From an uncultured Rikenella sp. (GTDB lineage Bacteria; Bacteroidota; Bacteroidia; Bacteroidales; Rikenellaceae), in contig CANQXP010000005.1 in NCBI GenBank assembly GCA_947627885.1, positions 1-64,000 on the forward strand: a stretch of DNA of 64,000 bases, in the 5' to 3' direction. The position numbers and the translations under genes were made by a program. The notes below the pieces were generated by a model. It was not told the DNA's origin. It did no database searches and saw nothing but the letters and a program-made list of their open reading frames with translations. Shown here one piece after another: positions 34,801 through 42,654 of the stretch (the first letter of the stretch is position 1; each line of letters opens with the position of its first letter).

Positions 34801-35353
34801 CATAGATCGGGGAGTTGTTCTTATCCAGCGATTTGTTACCGCGGATAGTCACAGTCGGAGCGGTGGTGATACCACCGGAACCGCCGGAAGCGATTTGCAC
34901 CCCTGCCACTTTCCCCTGCAATGCATTCGCCGGGCTGACCGTGTTGGTACGTGCCAATTCGTCCCCTTTTACGGTACTGGTCGCATAACCGAGTGCACGG
35001 TTTTGTTTCCGTCCGCCGAGAGCAGTTACGGTAACCGCCTCTGCTTGTAAAGCATCGGGTTGCATGGTTACGTTGATGGTAGATTTCCCTGCAACGGGAA
35101 TCTCTTGCTTACGCATACCGGCGTAGCTGAAAACCAGAGTGGAATTAGCTACCGATGCGTTGTTGATGGTGTATGCACCGTCGGCACCGGTCAAAGCACC
35201 AATGGTCGTACCTTTGATCTGTACGACTACACCTGCGAGTGGTTGTCCGTCTTCCGAAGACTTAACCACGCCGCTCACCCGGTTCTGCGCATAGGCCGTA
35301 CCGCCTACGAGCAAACCAAGGATCAACAATGTTAACAGTCTAATTTTCTTCAT
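31811..35353 (-). CDS. SusC/RagA-type TonB-dependent outer-membrane receptor, active copy
   Basis: 1180 residues from the ATG at 35353 (MKKIRLLTLLILGLLVGGTAYAQ signal peptide); the track start 21 codons upstream precedes the signal and is unlikely. Residues about 24-100 are the carboxypeptidase-regulatory-like domain (VSGVVKSSEDGQPLAGVVV, GAYTINN). DALQAEAVTVTALGG follows and contains the shared 18-bp site, then the plug (NALQGKVAGVQIA, NNSPIYVIDGI, VTVLKGAAATSLYGARGANG) and a barrel ending MRNFSFSLNLRF. It imports a nutrient handed over by its SusD, energised by TonB. Only the first 100 codons lie outside the predicted invertible segment. Confidence 0.93.
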   Translation of the reverse strand: MKKIRLLTLLILGLLVGGTAYAQNRVSGVVKSSEDGQPLAGVVVQIKGTTIGALTGADGAYTINNASVANSTLVFSYAGMRKQEIPVAGKSTINVTMQPDALQAEAVTVTALGGRKQNRALGYATSTVKGDELARTNTVSPANALQGKVAGVQIASGGSGGITTAPTVTIRGNKSLDKNNSPIYVIDGIIMEYEQQSAGTNFRNTDGTIYGNQLKNLNPDDYESVTVLKGAAATSLYGARGANGAIVITTKGGKARKGIGVEVNYTHEWGSLYDFATPLQNEYGMGAPGSGYEGGVIEGQQYTRNGYTAASWGPSVASMQGQQLYQFYKYYAPDGIDNPLSNYETYPNAWKAFYQNTSYDNVSVALTGGSEKATYRLSYGYMNGDGNMPNNSFSRHSINFNTTGKINDILSTNLSVQYSNSDTKNPNSTIGGSWGTVTAMLVGGYYANRSTDLQWYKDHYINDVTHETYGTSSLSTVNNRIAELYENNLNRNEQTLIAQLGLSAQFTDWLDANVSISYNNWQVFTETKNAGYINQGQYAISGNTSGSYDGIAQLHSNNRFINDNLELDVRVLAEIYGNTRYTSYNKSTKGGLITPGLFSFSNSKDAISLGAGDVGYTPRNNMTVGVAGVVNLSWKDQVYLEVTGRNDWLSTLLYPTWIPYGQDNYSVFYPSVNASWVFSDTFHIDPNVLSFGKLRASWAQVGKGTGAYSTASGAGGYSVSSMWGPQNINILSASPNYSTLPNYDLKPELQTSIEFGADLRFLNGRLGVDVAYYKTNTKNQILSLNAVTESGVSKQLINAGNIQNQGWELQIDATPIRSRTVNWNIGVNWARNRGKIKELHPDINYYAISTYSWDGSAGLQVTAFENGPFGVITAGNNYSYQAPTAIYNNANDPNDPRNGKRMLYIAGKADSNTNSVGANTNLAYYYESASRISGYYGSEASYWGGKENITTILGRVEPDFTYGINTSVQINLPNSNGSLDFYAQIDGRSGGSVIQPIKANYLDNMGGTEQSLYGRDAEHGGVARTNYKGDVVYNGIVPDAVFSNLGGGNTKVKSFSTGQEVDLNGLTFREAVDAGYIQPVLASTWWYYNSGNAEDQVSKGTYMALRELTLGYNFPEKWIKHVGLQSARLSFTARNLCYIINKMNGGSNPDSFISNNALTPYDYSTTPFMRNFSFSLNLRF
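35037..35054 (-). repeat. predicted inversion crossover site, expressed end
   Basis: The minus strand reads TGCTTTACAAGCAGAGGC, identical to 19773-19790 on the plus strand. It sits in codons 101-106 of the active susC, in the same phase as in the silent copy. Flanking sequence diverges on both sides (CCCGA before it, GGTTACC after it), so the shared block is limited to 18 bp. Confidence 0.85.
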
Positions 35354-35429
35354 ATAAAAGCATTTAAGTTGAAAAGGGTTAATATTGTTATTACTTGAGT
35401 TCCCATTAGGATCCACCCCTAACTATGGG

Positions 35430-35437
35430 CAAATATA
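35430..35437 (-). promoter_or_regulatory. -7 box of the active susC promoter
   Basis: The minus strand reads TATATTTG, an exact TAnnTTTG match 76 bases before the susC ATG. It lies outside the predicted invertible segment, so it would drive whichever susCD pair is joined to it. The surrounding 317-base spacer (35354-35670) is AT-rich and holds no gene. Confidence 0.65.
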
Positions 35438-35670
35438 GAATACTATCCCGAGATAAAAAAACTTTTTCTCACGAATTTCGTTTTTTATCCCCCAGAGTAC
35501 CTTGTCGTTATTCATTTTTCTGTGGACCTCTCCGCGTTCTTAAATAATTTTACTAACCTAACCGATTCGGTTTCAACCCGGTGTAAATCGAACCATTTTT
35601 CAAACTGAAAGTATCGATCCTGGGCGGCGTTTATTTATAAAATAAATGCAGGAGATTGCCGGATAAAGGC

Positions 35671-37131
35671 TCACGCCTGCTCCACCAACCGTTTCAGGTA
35701 CGTCCAGACCTTGTCCACACTGGCGATCTCCACCCGCTCGGCCGGGGAATGGACGCCCCGCAAAGTCGGTCCCGTGGAGATGATGTCGAGATGCGGATAC
35801 CGGGTCAGGAACAGGCCGCACTCCAGCCCCGCATGGATCGCCTTGATCTTGGGCTCGACACCGAACAACTCCTTATATATCTCGGCAGAGAGCTGCACCA
35901 GCGGCGAATCCGGATTCGGCGCCCACCCCGGATAGCCGTCGGTGTGCCTCACTTCGGCGCCAGCCAACGAGAACACGACCGCTACCCGGTCGGCAATATC
36001 CCGCTTGGCACTCTCCACCGAGCTTCGCTGCGAGGTGGTTATCACGATCTTTCCCTCCTCCGGCATCTTCACGGAAGCCAGGTTCGTCGAAGTCTCCACC
36101 AAGCCCGGCATGGCAAAACTCATCGCCATAACACCGTGTGGCACAGCGTGCAGCACATTCAACAGCCGCCGTTGCGCATCGGCCGGCAGCACCGTTGCAG
36201 GCACTTCGGCGGCCGCCTCCAGCACAATCTTCATCGAAGTCTCCGTATGCTTGTACTCCGCGACGATCTCATCCGCCAATTCCCGAAAGGCTCGGTCCGC
36301 CGCTGCCGCCTGAGACACAGGTATAGCAACGACCGCCTCCGCCTCCCGTGGAATGGCGTTCCGCAGGTTTCCCCCGTCGAAACGGCACACCCGCAATCCA
36401 TGATCTTTCGCCAGACTCCACAGGATACGGTTCAGCACTTTATTGGAATTGGCAAACCCTTTCTCGATGTCGTCCCCCGAATGTCCCCCGTGCAGACCCG
36501 AAACCTGAACCGTAAAATATTCGTATTCCGCAGAGGAGGGCGCCGGCTCCGAAACATAAGCCATCGTTGCGATCGTGTCGATCCCCCCGGCGCAGCCGAT
36601 GAAAATCTCGCCCTCGTCCTCCGAGTCGAGGTTAATCATCCGGTTTCCGGTCAACATCCCTTCGCCGAGGTTCATCGCCCCGGTCAGCCCCTGTTCCTCG
36701 TCCACTGTGAAGAGCGCCTCGACCTTCGGGCACCGCAACTCTTTGTCAACCAGCACCGCCATCTGCAACGCCATGCCGATCCCGCAGTCCGCGCCGAGCG
36801 TCGTTCCTTTCGCCCGGACCCACTCTCCGTCCACATAGGCCGGGATCGGGTCGTTCTCGAAATCGATCCCCACACCGGCATCCTTCTCGCACACCATATC
36901 CATATGGCTCTGGAGGATCAGCGCCGGTTCATCTTCGCGACCCGGCGATGCCGGGCGGACGACGACGATATTCCCTTTGGCATCCCGCCTGTGCTCCAGC
37001 CCGTTCCGGTCTGCAAAAGTTTCGATAAAAGCCTGAATCCGGGCCTCTTTCTTGGAAGGACGCGGCACACGGGTGATCTGTTCGAATATTTCCCACACGA
37101 TCCGGGGTTCGAGTTCTGAGATTTGTTTCAT
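35671..37131 (-). CDS. pepD: aminoacyl-histidine dipeptidase PepD (M20 family)
   Basis: 486 residues from MKQISELEPRIVWEIF, the size of E. coli PepD; the track extends 49 codons too far, into the ispF region. Zinc ligands and catalytic residues are visible: QSHMDMVCE, TLGADCGIG, TVDEEQGL with the catalytic Glu pair, LDSEDEGEI, and the final His in RGVHSPAERVEI. The dimerisation/lid domain lies between. It hydrolyses Xaa-His and other dipeptides in the cytoplasm. It is divergent from ispF across 64 bases. Confidence 0.94.
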   Translation of the reverse strand: MKQISELEPRIVWEIFEQITRVPRPSKKEARIQAFIETFADRNGLEHRRDAKGNIVVVRPASPGREDEPALILQSHMDMVCEKDAGVGIDFENDPIPAYVDGEWVRAKGTTLGADCGIGMALQMAVLVDKELRCPKVEALFTVDEEQGLTGAMNLGEGMLTGNRMINLDSEDEGEIFIGCAGGIDTIATMAYVSEPAPSSAEYEYFTVQVSGLHGGHSGDDIEKGFANSNKVLNRILWSLAKDHGLRVCRFDGGNLRNAIPREAEAVVAIPVSQAAAADRAFRELADEIVAEYKHTETSMKIVLEAAAEVPATVLPADAQRRLLNVLHAVPHGVMAMSFAMPGLVETSTNLASVKMPEEGKIVITTSQRSSVESAKRDIADRVAVVFSLAGAEVRHTDGYPGWAPNPDSPLVQLSAEIYKELFGVEPKIKAIHAGLECGLFLTRYPHLDIISTGPTLRGVHSPAERVEIASVDKVWTYLKRLVEQA

Positions 37132-37164
37132 GGGATGTAAAATTTTTAGATAGGATAAAATTAA

Positions 37165-37172
37165 TAAATTTG
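37165..37172 (+). promoter_or_regulatory. -7 box for ispF
   Basis: TAAATTTG matches TAnnTTTG, 23 bases before the ispF ATG, giving a short leader. Confidence 0.6.
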
Positions 37173-37195
37173 CCTTAGAATCATTCCATTTCAGT

Positions 37196-37681
37196 ATGAA
37201 CAATTTTCGTATCGGCAACGGTTTCGATGTGCACGCACTGGCGGAAGGGCTGCCGATGTGGCTCGGAGGCATTCGCATTGAACATAATAAAGGCTTCGTG
37301 GCTCACTCGGACGGCGACGTCCTGATCCACGCTTTGTGCGACGCCCTGCTGGGAGCGCTCGCCTTGGGGGACATCGGGCTACATTTCCCGGACAACGCGC
37401 AGGAGTTCAAAGGGATAGATAGCAAAGTGCTGCTCGAACGGTGCATGGAACTGGTTCGCGAGAAAGGATATAAACTGGTGAATGCGGACTGCACGATACT
37501 GGCGCAGGCTCCGAAGCTGCGCCCTCACATTGACCGGATGCGCGAAACCCTGGCCCCGATTTTGGGAGTTCCGGTCGATGACCTCTCGATCAAGGCGACG
37601 ACGACCGAGCGACTCGGATTCACGGGACGGGAAGAGGGTGTCGCAGTCTACGCCACGGTGTTACTTTGCCGGGAAGAATAG
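37196..37681 (+). CDS. ispF: 2-C-methyl-D-erythritol 2,4-cyclodiphosphate synthase
   Basis: 161 residues. Metal ligands are in GNGFDVHAL (Asp, His) and in the conserved GGIRIEHNKGFVAHSDGDVLIHALCDALLG, which supplies the third His; TTTERLGFTGREEGV closes the active site. It forms the cyclic diphosphate in the MEP pathway of isoprenoid synthesis, as a cytoplasmic trimer. A single-gene unit divergent from pepD. Confidence 0.96.
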   Translation: MNNFRIGNGFDVHALAEGLPMWLGGIRIEHNKGFVAHSDGDVLIHALCDALLGALALGDIGLHFPDNAQEFKGIDSKVLLERCMELVREKGYKLVNADCTILAQAPKLRPHIDRMRETLAPILGVPVDDLSIKATTTERLGFTGREEGVAVYATVLLCREE

Positions 37682-37710
37682 GGCTGCGCCACACCAACAG
37701 ACCGAAGCCA

Positions 37711-37750
37711 TAAAAAACAGGGGCCTGCACCATCTGGTGCAGGCCCCTGT
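37711..37750 (-). terminator. terminator of gap
   Basis: ACAGGGGCCTGCACCA pairs perfectly with TGGTGCAGGCCCCTGT around TC (16 bp). On the minus strand TTTTTTAT follows. It may also stop ispF transcription from the other side. Confidence 0.92.
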
Positions 37751-37773
37751 CCTGATTATTGGGTGAACCCGTA

Positions 37774-38880
<1,107 letters not shown>

Positions 38881-38915
38881 TTACCCGCGCTTTCTGCCAC
38901 GCCGGTAAAAATCGT

Positions 38916-39863
38916 TTACAGCCTTTCGTCCACCAGGTAGCGGTTCCGCTCCGGTGCGGAGCGGTTGACCATCTCGCCCAAAAATCCGGCCAGAAAGGTC
39001 TGCACGCCCAAACCGACCGCCAAAAGGGCTATGTAGAACAGCGGCTGGTCGGTCACCGGCCGCAGCGGCATTCCGTGGTGCTGCAAATACAGTTTCTCGG
39101 AAATAAGGTATATGGTGATGACCAGCCCCACCAGGAACATCAGCGTCCCCAGCCCCCCGAAAATATACATCGGCCTCCGCCCGAACCGGGTCATAAAAAG
39201 AACCGTCAACAGGTCGATATACCCCTTGACCATCCGCTCCCAACCGAATTTCGACACGCCGAACTGCCGCGCCCGATGCTGCACCACCTTCTCCCCGATG
39301 CGACGGAACCCGGCCTGCTTGGCCAGTATCGGAATAAATCGGTGCATTTCCCCATACACTTCGATGGATTTCACCACCTTCTTCCGATAGGCTTTCAGCC
39401 CGCAATTGAAGTCATGCAGTTTGATCCCGCTGGTGCACCGTGCCGTGAAGTTGAAGAACTTGGACGGCAGGGTCTTCCCCATCGGGTCGTACCTTTTCTG
39501 TTTCCAGCCCGACACCAGGTCGTAGCCCTCTTCCGTAACCATCCGGTACAGCTCCGGGATCTCGTCCGGCGAGTCCTGCAGGTCGGCATCCATCGTAATC
39601 ACCACATCTCCCTGTGCGGCATCGAAACCGCAATATAAGGCCGGCGACTTGCCGTAATTCCTGCGGAACCGGATCCCGCGAATGGCCGGATACTGCTCTT
39701 TCAGGCGCATGATTACCCCCCACGAACCGTCCGTAGAGCCATCGTCCACGAAGATCACCTCATACGAGAAGCCGTGCTCCCCCATCACGCGGGAGATCCA
39801 CTCCATCAGCGGAGTGAGCGACTCCTCCTCGTTATATACCGGAATGACAAGCGAAATATCCAT
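38916..39863 (-). CDS. family 2 glycosyltransferase of the polyprenyl-phosphate (DPM1/GtrB) type
   Basis: 315 residues from MDISLVIPVYNEEESL. The GT-A domain has FVDDGSTDGSW, RRNYGKSPALYCGFDAAQGD and the metal-binding MDADLQDSP, with the acceptor loop around FNCGLKAY. Two C-terminal membrane helices (YIFGGLGTLMFLVGLVITIYLI and PLFYIALLAVGLGVQTFLAGFLGEM) anchor it in the inner membrane. Such enzymes load a sugar onto polyprenyl phosphate for envelope glycans. It is last in the Sua5-DUF4199-glycosyltransferase operon. Confidence 0.9.
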   Translation of the reverse strand: MDISLVIPVYNEEESLTPLMEWISRVMGEHGFSYEVIFVDDGSTDGSWGVIMRLKEQYPAIRGIRFRRNYGKSPALYCGFDAAQGDVVITMDADLQDSPDEIPELYRMVTEEGYDLVSGWKQKRYDPMGKTLPSKFFNFTARCTSGIKLHDFNCGLKAYRKKVVKSIEVYGEMHRFIPILAKQAGFRRIGEKVVQHRARQFGVSKFGWERMVKGYIDLLTVLFMTRFGRRPMYIFGGLGTLMFLVGLVITIYLISEKLYLQHHGMPLRPVTDQPLFYIALLAVGLGVQTFLAGFLGEMVNRSAPERNRYLVDERL

Positions 39864-39936
39864 TCTGTCCTTTCGTAACAATATCAAATGAAACGGGCTC
39901 CCCACGCCCGGAACTATACCGGCCCGGCCGAACGGG

Positions 39937-40500
39937 TCACTGCAACGGCGGCATCGGATTATACGGCGGGCGGTACCGAACGACCGCCGCAGTGAACAGC
40001 GCCAGAAACCCGCCCTGGAGCAGCATCGCGATCATATTGGCGAAGACCACTGCGAAAAGGTTGTGCATCAGCGCCATCCCCGCCCTGGCCTGTTCGGCAG
40101 TCATCAGGCCCGACGAAACTGACATCTCCGCCACCCGTTCCATGGCCTGCCCGAAATAAGCCGGATCGACCACCTCGGTCAGCAGGAAGTACCCCGCCCC
40201 GTACACAATACCGCTCAACATGGAAACCAGCAGCGAGAAACCGAAAGCCTTGCCGTAGGTAAAGCCGTTCGGGCGCAGCACCGGATCCGGCGGCCACAAG
40301 GCTGCCGCCCGGCGCCCGTATATAATGAGTATGGCCCCGATCGCCGCGAAATTGGCGAACGAAAGGAAACCGACCAGAAATCCGCCTGTGTTCCGGGCCA
40401 GGTACTGTAATACCAGAATCAGGAACATCGCCAGCCCGAGCACCATGCCGCCCGTGAGCAACTCTCCCCTGTATTTTTGCCTGCGCTCTTTTTCGTCCAT
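39937..40500 (-). CDS. DUF4199 membrane protein
   Basis: 187 residues with four hydrophobic segments: GGMVLGLAMFLILVLQYL, VGFLSFANFAAIGAILIIYG, AFGFSLLVSMLSGIVYGAGYFLL and LFAVVFANMIAMLLQGGFLALF. The basic start MDEKERRQKYRGEL is cytoplasmic. DUF4199 has no established function; the gene is commonly found next to this type of glycosyltransferase in Bacteroidota, as here, so a link to envelope glycan synthesis is plausible. It is 5 bases after the Sua5 gene. Confidence 0.82.
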   Translation of the reverse strand: MDEKERRQKYRGELLTGGMVLGLAMFLILVLQYLARNTGGFLVGFLSFANFAAIGAILIIYGRRAAALWPPDPVLRPNGFTYGKAFGFSLLVSMLSGIVYGAGYFLLTEVVDPAYFGQAMERVAEMSVSSGLMTAEQARAGMALMHNLFAVVFANMIAMLLQGGFLALFTAAVVRYRPPYNPMPPLQ

Positions 40501-40505
40501 AACCG

Positions 40506-41120
40506 TTAAAATTCGAGTTCCTGCCGTCCCTGCCGCACGACCTCCACCTCTCCGCTGGCGGTGCAGTCCACCACCGTCGACGCGAAATTGTCCCCCATGC
40601 CGCCGTCGATCACCGCATCCACCGCCGGGTAGCGTTCGTGGATCAGTTCCGGGTCGGTAATATATTCGATCTCCTCCCCCACATCGTCCGTCCGCACGGA
40701 GGTGGTCACCAGCGGCATCCCCAGCTCCCGCACGATAGCCTGCGCGATGGAGTTGTCCGGGATCCTGATCCCCACCGTCTTACGTCCGATCATCACCTTG
40801 TCGGAAATTCGCGACGAAGCGGGCAGGATAAAGGTGAACGGCCCCGGCAGGTTCCGTTTGAGCAGTTTAAAGACCAGGTTGTCCACCTTGGCGTACTCGG
40901 CCACCTCGCCGATCTCGGAGCAGACGATGGACATCTCTGTAGAGTCCTTGCCGCCGCGTATGGTTCGCAGCCGCTCGATCGCCTTGGGCTGGTCCAACGC
41001 GCACCCCAAAGCATAAACCGTATCGGTGGGATAGACGATCACCCCGCCGCCGCGAAGGATATCGGCCACCTGCCGCACCGTGCGTTCGTTGGGATTTTCG
41101 GGATATAACTTGATTATCAT
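40506..41120 (-). CDS. tsaC: threonylcarbamoyl-AMP synthase (Sua5/YrdC family)
   Basis: 204 residues from MIIKLYPENPNERTV; the longer track start runs through the promoter. Motifs are GGGVIVYPTDTVYALGC, KRNLPGPFTFIL and TVGIRIPDNSIAQAI with SVRTDDVG. The enzyme makes threonylcarbamoyl-AMP from threonine, bicarbonate and ATP for the t6A modification of tRNAs reading ANN codons. It lacks the extra C-terminal Sua5 domain. A TACCTTTG box ends only 4 bases before the ATG, implying a leaderless or nearly leaderless mRNA. First gene of a three-gene operon. Confidence 0.93.
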   Translation of the reverse strand: MIIKLYPENPNERTVRQVADILRGGGVIVYPTDTVYALGCALDQPKAIERLRTIRGGKDSTEMSIVCSEIGEVAEYAKVDNLVFKLLKRNLPGPFTFILPASSRISDKVMIGRKTVGIRIPDNSIAQAIVRELGMPLVTTSVRTDDVGEEIEYITDPELIHERYPAVDAVIDGGMGDNFASTVVDCTASGEVEVVRQGRQELEF

Positions 41121-41124
41121 GACA

Positions 41125-41132
41125 CAAAGGTA
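41125..41132 (-). promoter_or_regulatory. -7 box directly before tsaC
   Basis: The minus strand reads TACCTTTG-TGTC-ATG. The spacing leaves almost no 5' leader and fixes the start at 41120. Confidence 0.65.
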
Positions 41133-41186
41133 ATGAATAAATGGATTCGCGGAAAGCGCGCGCACTACCCTGCCGGAAATAAAAAA

Positions 41187-41286
41187 GTGGGTAAGCTACT
41201 TGCATCGCACCGCTGCGACCGCCTACCCTTGCTGCCTTCCGGCCCTGGGGGATTCAGCAGGAGCTGGTCGTACAAGACTTACCCAC
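41187..41286 (-). ncRNA. ffs: signal recognition particle RNA (4.5S, short bacterial type)
   Basis: The minus strand carries the invariant SRP domain IV: CCCCCAGGGCCGGAAGGC then AGCAAGGGTAGG, with the GGAA tetraloop and the asymmetric AGCA loop. The ends pair (GTGGGTAAG with CTTACCCAC), giving a rod-like RNA of about 100 nt. It binds Ffh to target membrane proteins to the SecYEG channel. A TACTTTTG box lies just upstream. This excludes the N-terminal extension of the mltG ORF in the track, which runs across it. Confidence 0.95.
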
Positions 41287-41290
41287 GGCA

Positions 41291-41298
41291 CAAAAGTA
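41291..41298 (-). promoter_or_regulatory. -7 box for ffs
   Basis: The minus strand reads TACTTTTG, 4 bases before the proposed RNA 5' end; the mature RNA could therefore start a few bases further in. Confidence 0.6.
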
Positions 41299-41349
41299 AG
41301 CCATTTTTCCGATTTCCCCAACCCGCGCCGGCGATTTTCGTTTTTTGCG

Positions 41350-41357
41350 TACCTTTG
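41350..41357 (+). promoter_or_regulatory. -7 box for mltG
   Basis: TACCTTTG matches TAnnTTTG, 24 bases before the chosen ATG, and so supports the start at 41382. Confidence 0.65.
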
Positions 41358-41381
41358 GCTTTGCAAAACAGGAATTCCCCC

Positions 41382-42476
41382 ATGGCAAAGACGAAGACCT
41401 CCCGCCGCAAAAGCCCCGCGAAAGGTAGACACCGGAAACTCTCGGCCCGCGGCATCGCCGTGATCGCGGCGCTGGCCCTGATCCTCGCGGTGATCGCGGG
41501 AGCGGTCGGCTGGAAGCAATACGACTACCGTTTCGGCACAGCCATCGTCCGCAGCGGCACCGTGCAGGTGAGCACGGGAACGACTTTCGATGAATTAAGC
41601 CGGATGCTGGCTGACAGCGGCTACGTGAAGAACATCCGCAAATGGGAGTCTTACGCCCAGTCGAACGGCATGGACAGCGTGCGGGCCGGGAACTATGCGC
41701 TCAAGAGCGGAACGTCGTACCGCACGGCGCTGACCGATTTCCGTTACGGGCGGCAAACGCCGGTTCGGCTGACGTTCAACAACATCCGGACGATGGACCG
41801 GCTGGCGGGGGTGGTGTCGAAATACATAGAGGCGGACTCGCTGACGATCCTGAAAACCTTACGGGACACGGATATTATCCGCGAAACGGGGCTGACGAAG
41901 GCAACTTTCCCGTCGCTCTTTATCCCGAACACTTACGAGGTTTACTGGACGATGACCCCGGAGGAGTTCGTGGCGCGGATGAAGAAGGAGCACGACCGTT
42001 TCTGGAACGACGAGCGGCGCGCGCAGGCCGAAAAGCTGGGCTACACGCCCGAACAAATATCGACGATAGCCTCCATCGTGATCGAGGAGACGAAGTTCAA
42101 GGGCGAAATGACTCAGGTGGCGGGGGTCTATGTGAACCGTTTGCGGGCGGGAATGCCGTTGCAGGCCGACCCGACGGTGAAGTTCGCGCTGGGCGACCCG
42201 TCGATCCGGCGGGTGCTGAACAAGCATTTGCAATACGATTCGCCGTACAACACTTATAAATATGCGGGACTGCCGCCGGGGCCGATCTGCGTGCCGTCGA
42301 TCACGGCGCTGGACGCGACGCTGGCCTATGCGGACGAGGGGCAAAAGCATAACTATTACTATTTCTGCGCGAAGGCGGATTTTTCGGGGCGGCACGCTTT
42401 TGCACGGACTTTGCCGGAACATAACCGCAATGCGGCAGCCTATGCGGCGGAATTGAACCGCCGAGGGATTCGGTAG
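41382..42476 (+). CDS. mltG: endolytic peptidoglycan transglycosylase MltG
   Basis: 364 residues from MAKTKTSRRKSPAKG. A basic cytoplasmic tail is followed by one membrane helix (GIAVIAALALILAVIAGAVGW), then a LysM-like region and the YceG catalytic domain: PNTYEVYWTMTPEEF, the catalytic Glu in ASIVIEETKF, VNRLRAGMPLQADPTVKFALG, SPYNTYKYAGLPPGPICVPS. It cleaves nascent glycan strands in the periplasm and so sets their length. The start is fixed by its -7 box and by ffs upstream. Codon use is relaxed and purine-rich in the 3' half. Confidence 0.94.
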   Translation: MAKTKTSRRKSPAKGRHRKLSARGIAVIAALALILAVIAGAVGWKQYDYRFGTAIVRSGTVQVSTGTTFDELSRMLADSGYVKNIRKWESYAQSNGMDSVRAGNYALKSGTSYRTALTDFRYGRQTPVRLTFNNIRTMDRLAGVVSKYIEADSLTILKTLRDTDIIRETGLTKATFPSLFIPNTYEVYWTMTPEEFVARMKKEHDRFWNDERRAQAEKLGYTPEQISTIASIVIEETKFKGEMTQVAGVYVNRLRAGMPLQADPTVKFALGDPSIRRVLNKHLQYDSPYNTYKYAGLPPGPICVPSITALDATLAYADEGQKHNYYYFCAKADFSGRHAFARTLPEHNRNAAAYAAELNRRGIR

Positions 42477-42486
42477 CTTTTTAATC

Positions 42487-42642
42487 TTCGATTATTTGCA
42501 TTGCTTTTTATTACCCTAAGTCTCCGTGGTAACGGGCGGGCCGGAGCCACCCCCGGCGCAGGGCCGCAATAAATTGCAGACCCTTCGCTGGCTCCGACGG
42601 CACTATCGAATGGTTCCGTATTACACAATCCAAATAATCGAA
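42487..42642. repeat. intergenic repeat cassette bracketed by a 17-bp inverted repeat
   Basis: TTCGATTATTTGCATTG (42487-42503) and CAATCCAAATAATCGAA (42626-42642) are inverted copies with one mismatch. Inside, TTACCCTAAG matches the motif found in the spacers at 53.0 and 55.3 kb, and an imperfect hairpin GCCGGAGCCA/TGGCTCCGAC spans the interior. No gene is present. Confidence 0.65.
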
Positions 42643-42654
42643 CAAAATCGAAAC

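Larger units (their letters stand above)
19773..35054. other. predicted 15.3-kb invertible segment (SusC/SusD shufflon)
   Basis: Bounded by inverted copies of an 18-bp sequence located in equivalent codons of two susC genes. It contains the silent SusC and SusD, an aminotransferase, a BACON lipoprotein, fabI, the active SusD and all but the first 100 codons of the active SusC. The active promoter and N-terminus (35055-35437) lie outside one edge and the recombinase outside the other. Inversion would exchange which SusC/SusD pair is expressed. Inversion itself is inferred, not observed. Confidence 0.8.

Noticed and set aside
19774-35000. Inversion by homologous recombination between the two conserved plug regions
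   Set aside because: The plugs are similar as proteins, but codon choice differs so much that identical DNA stretches are short. The exact 18-bp site beside a recombinase is a better explanation.
41133-41381. N-terminal extension of mltG in the ORF track
   Set aside because: It crosses the SRP RNA gene and the mltG -7 box. The start at 41382 begins the expected basic tail and membrane helix.
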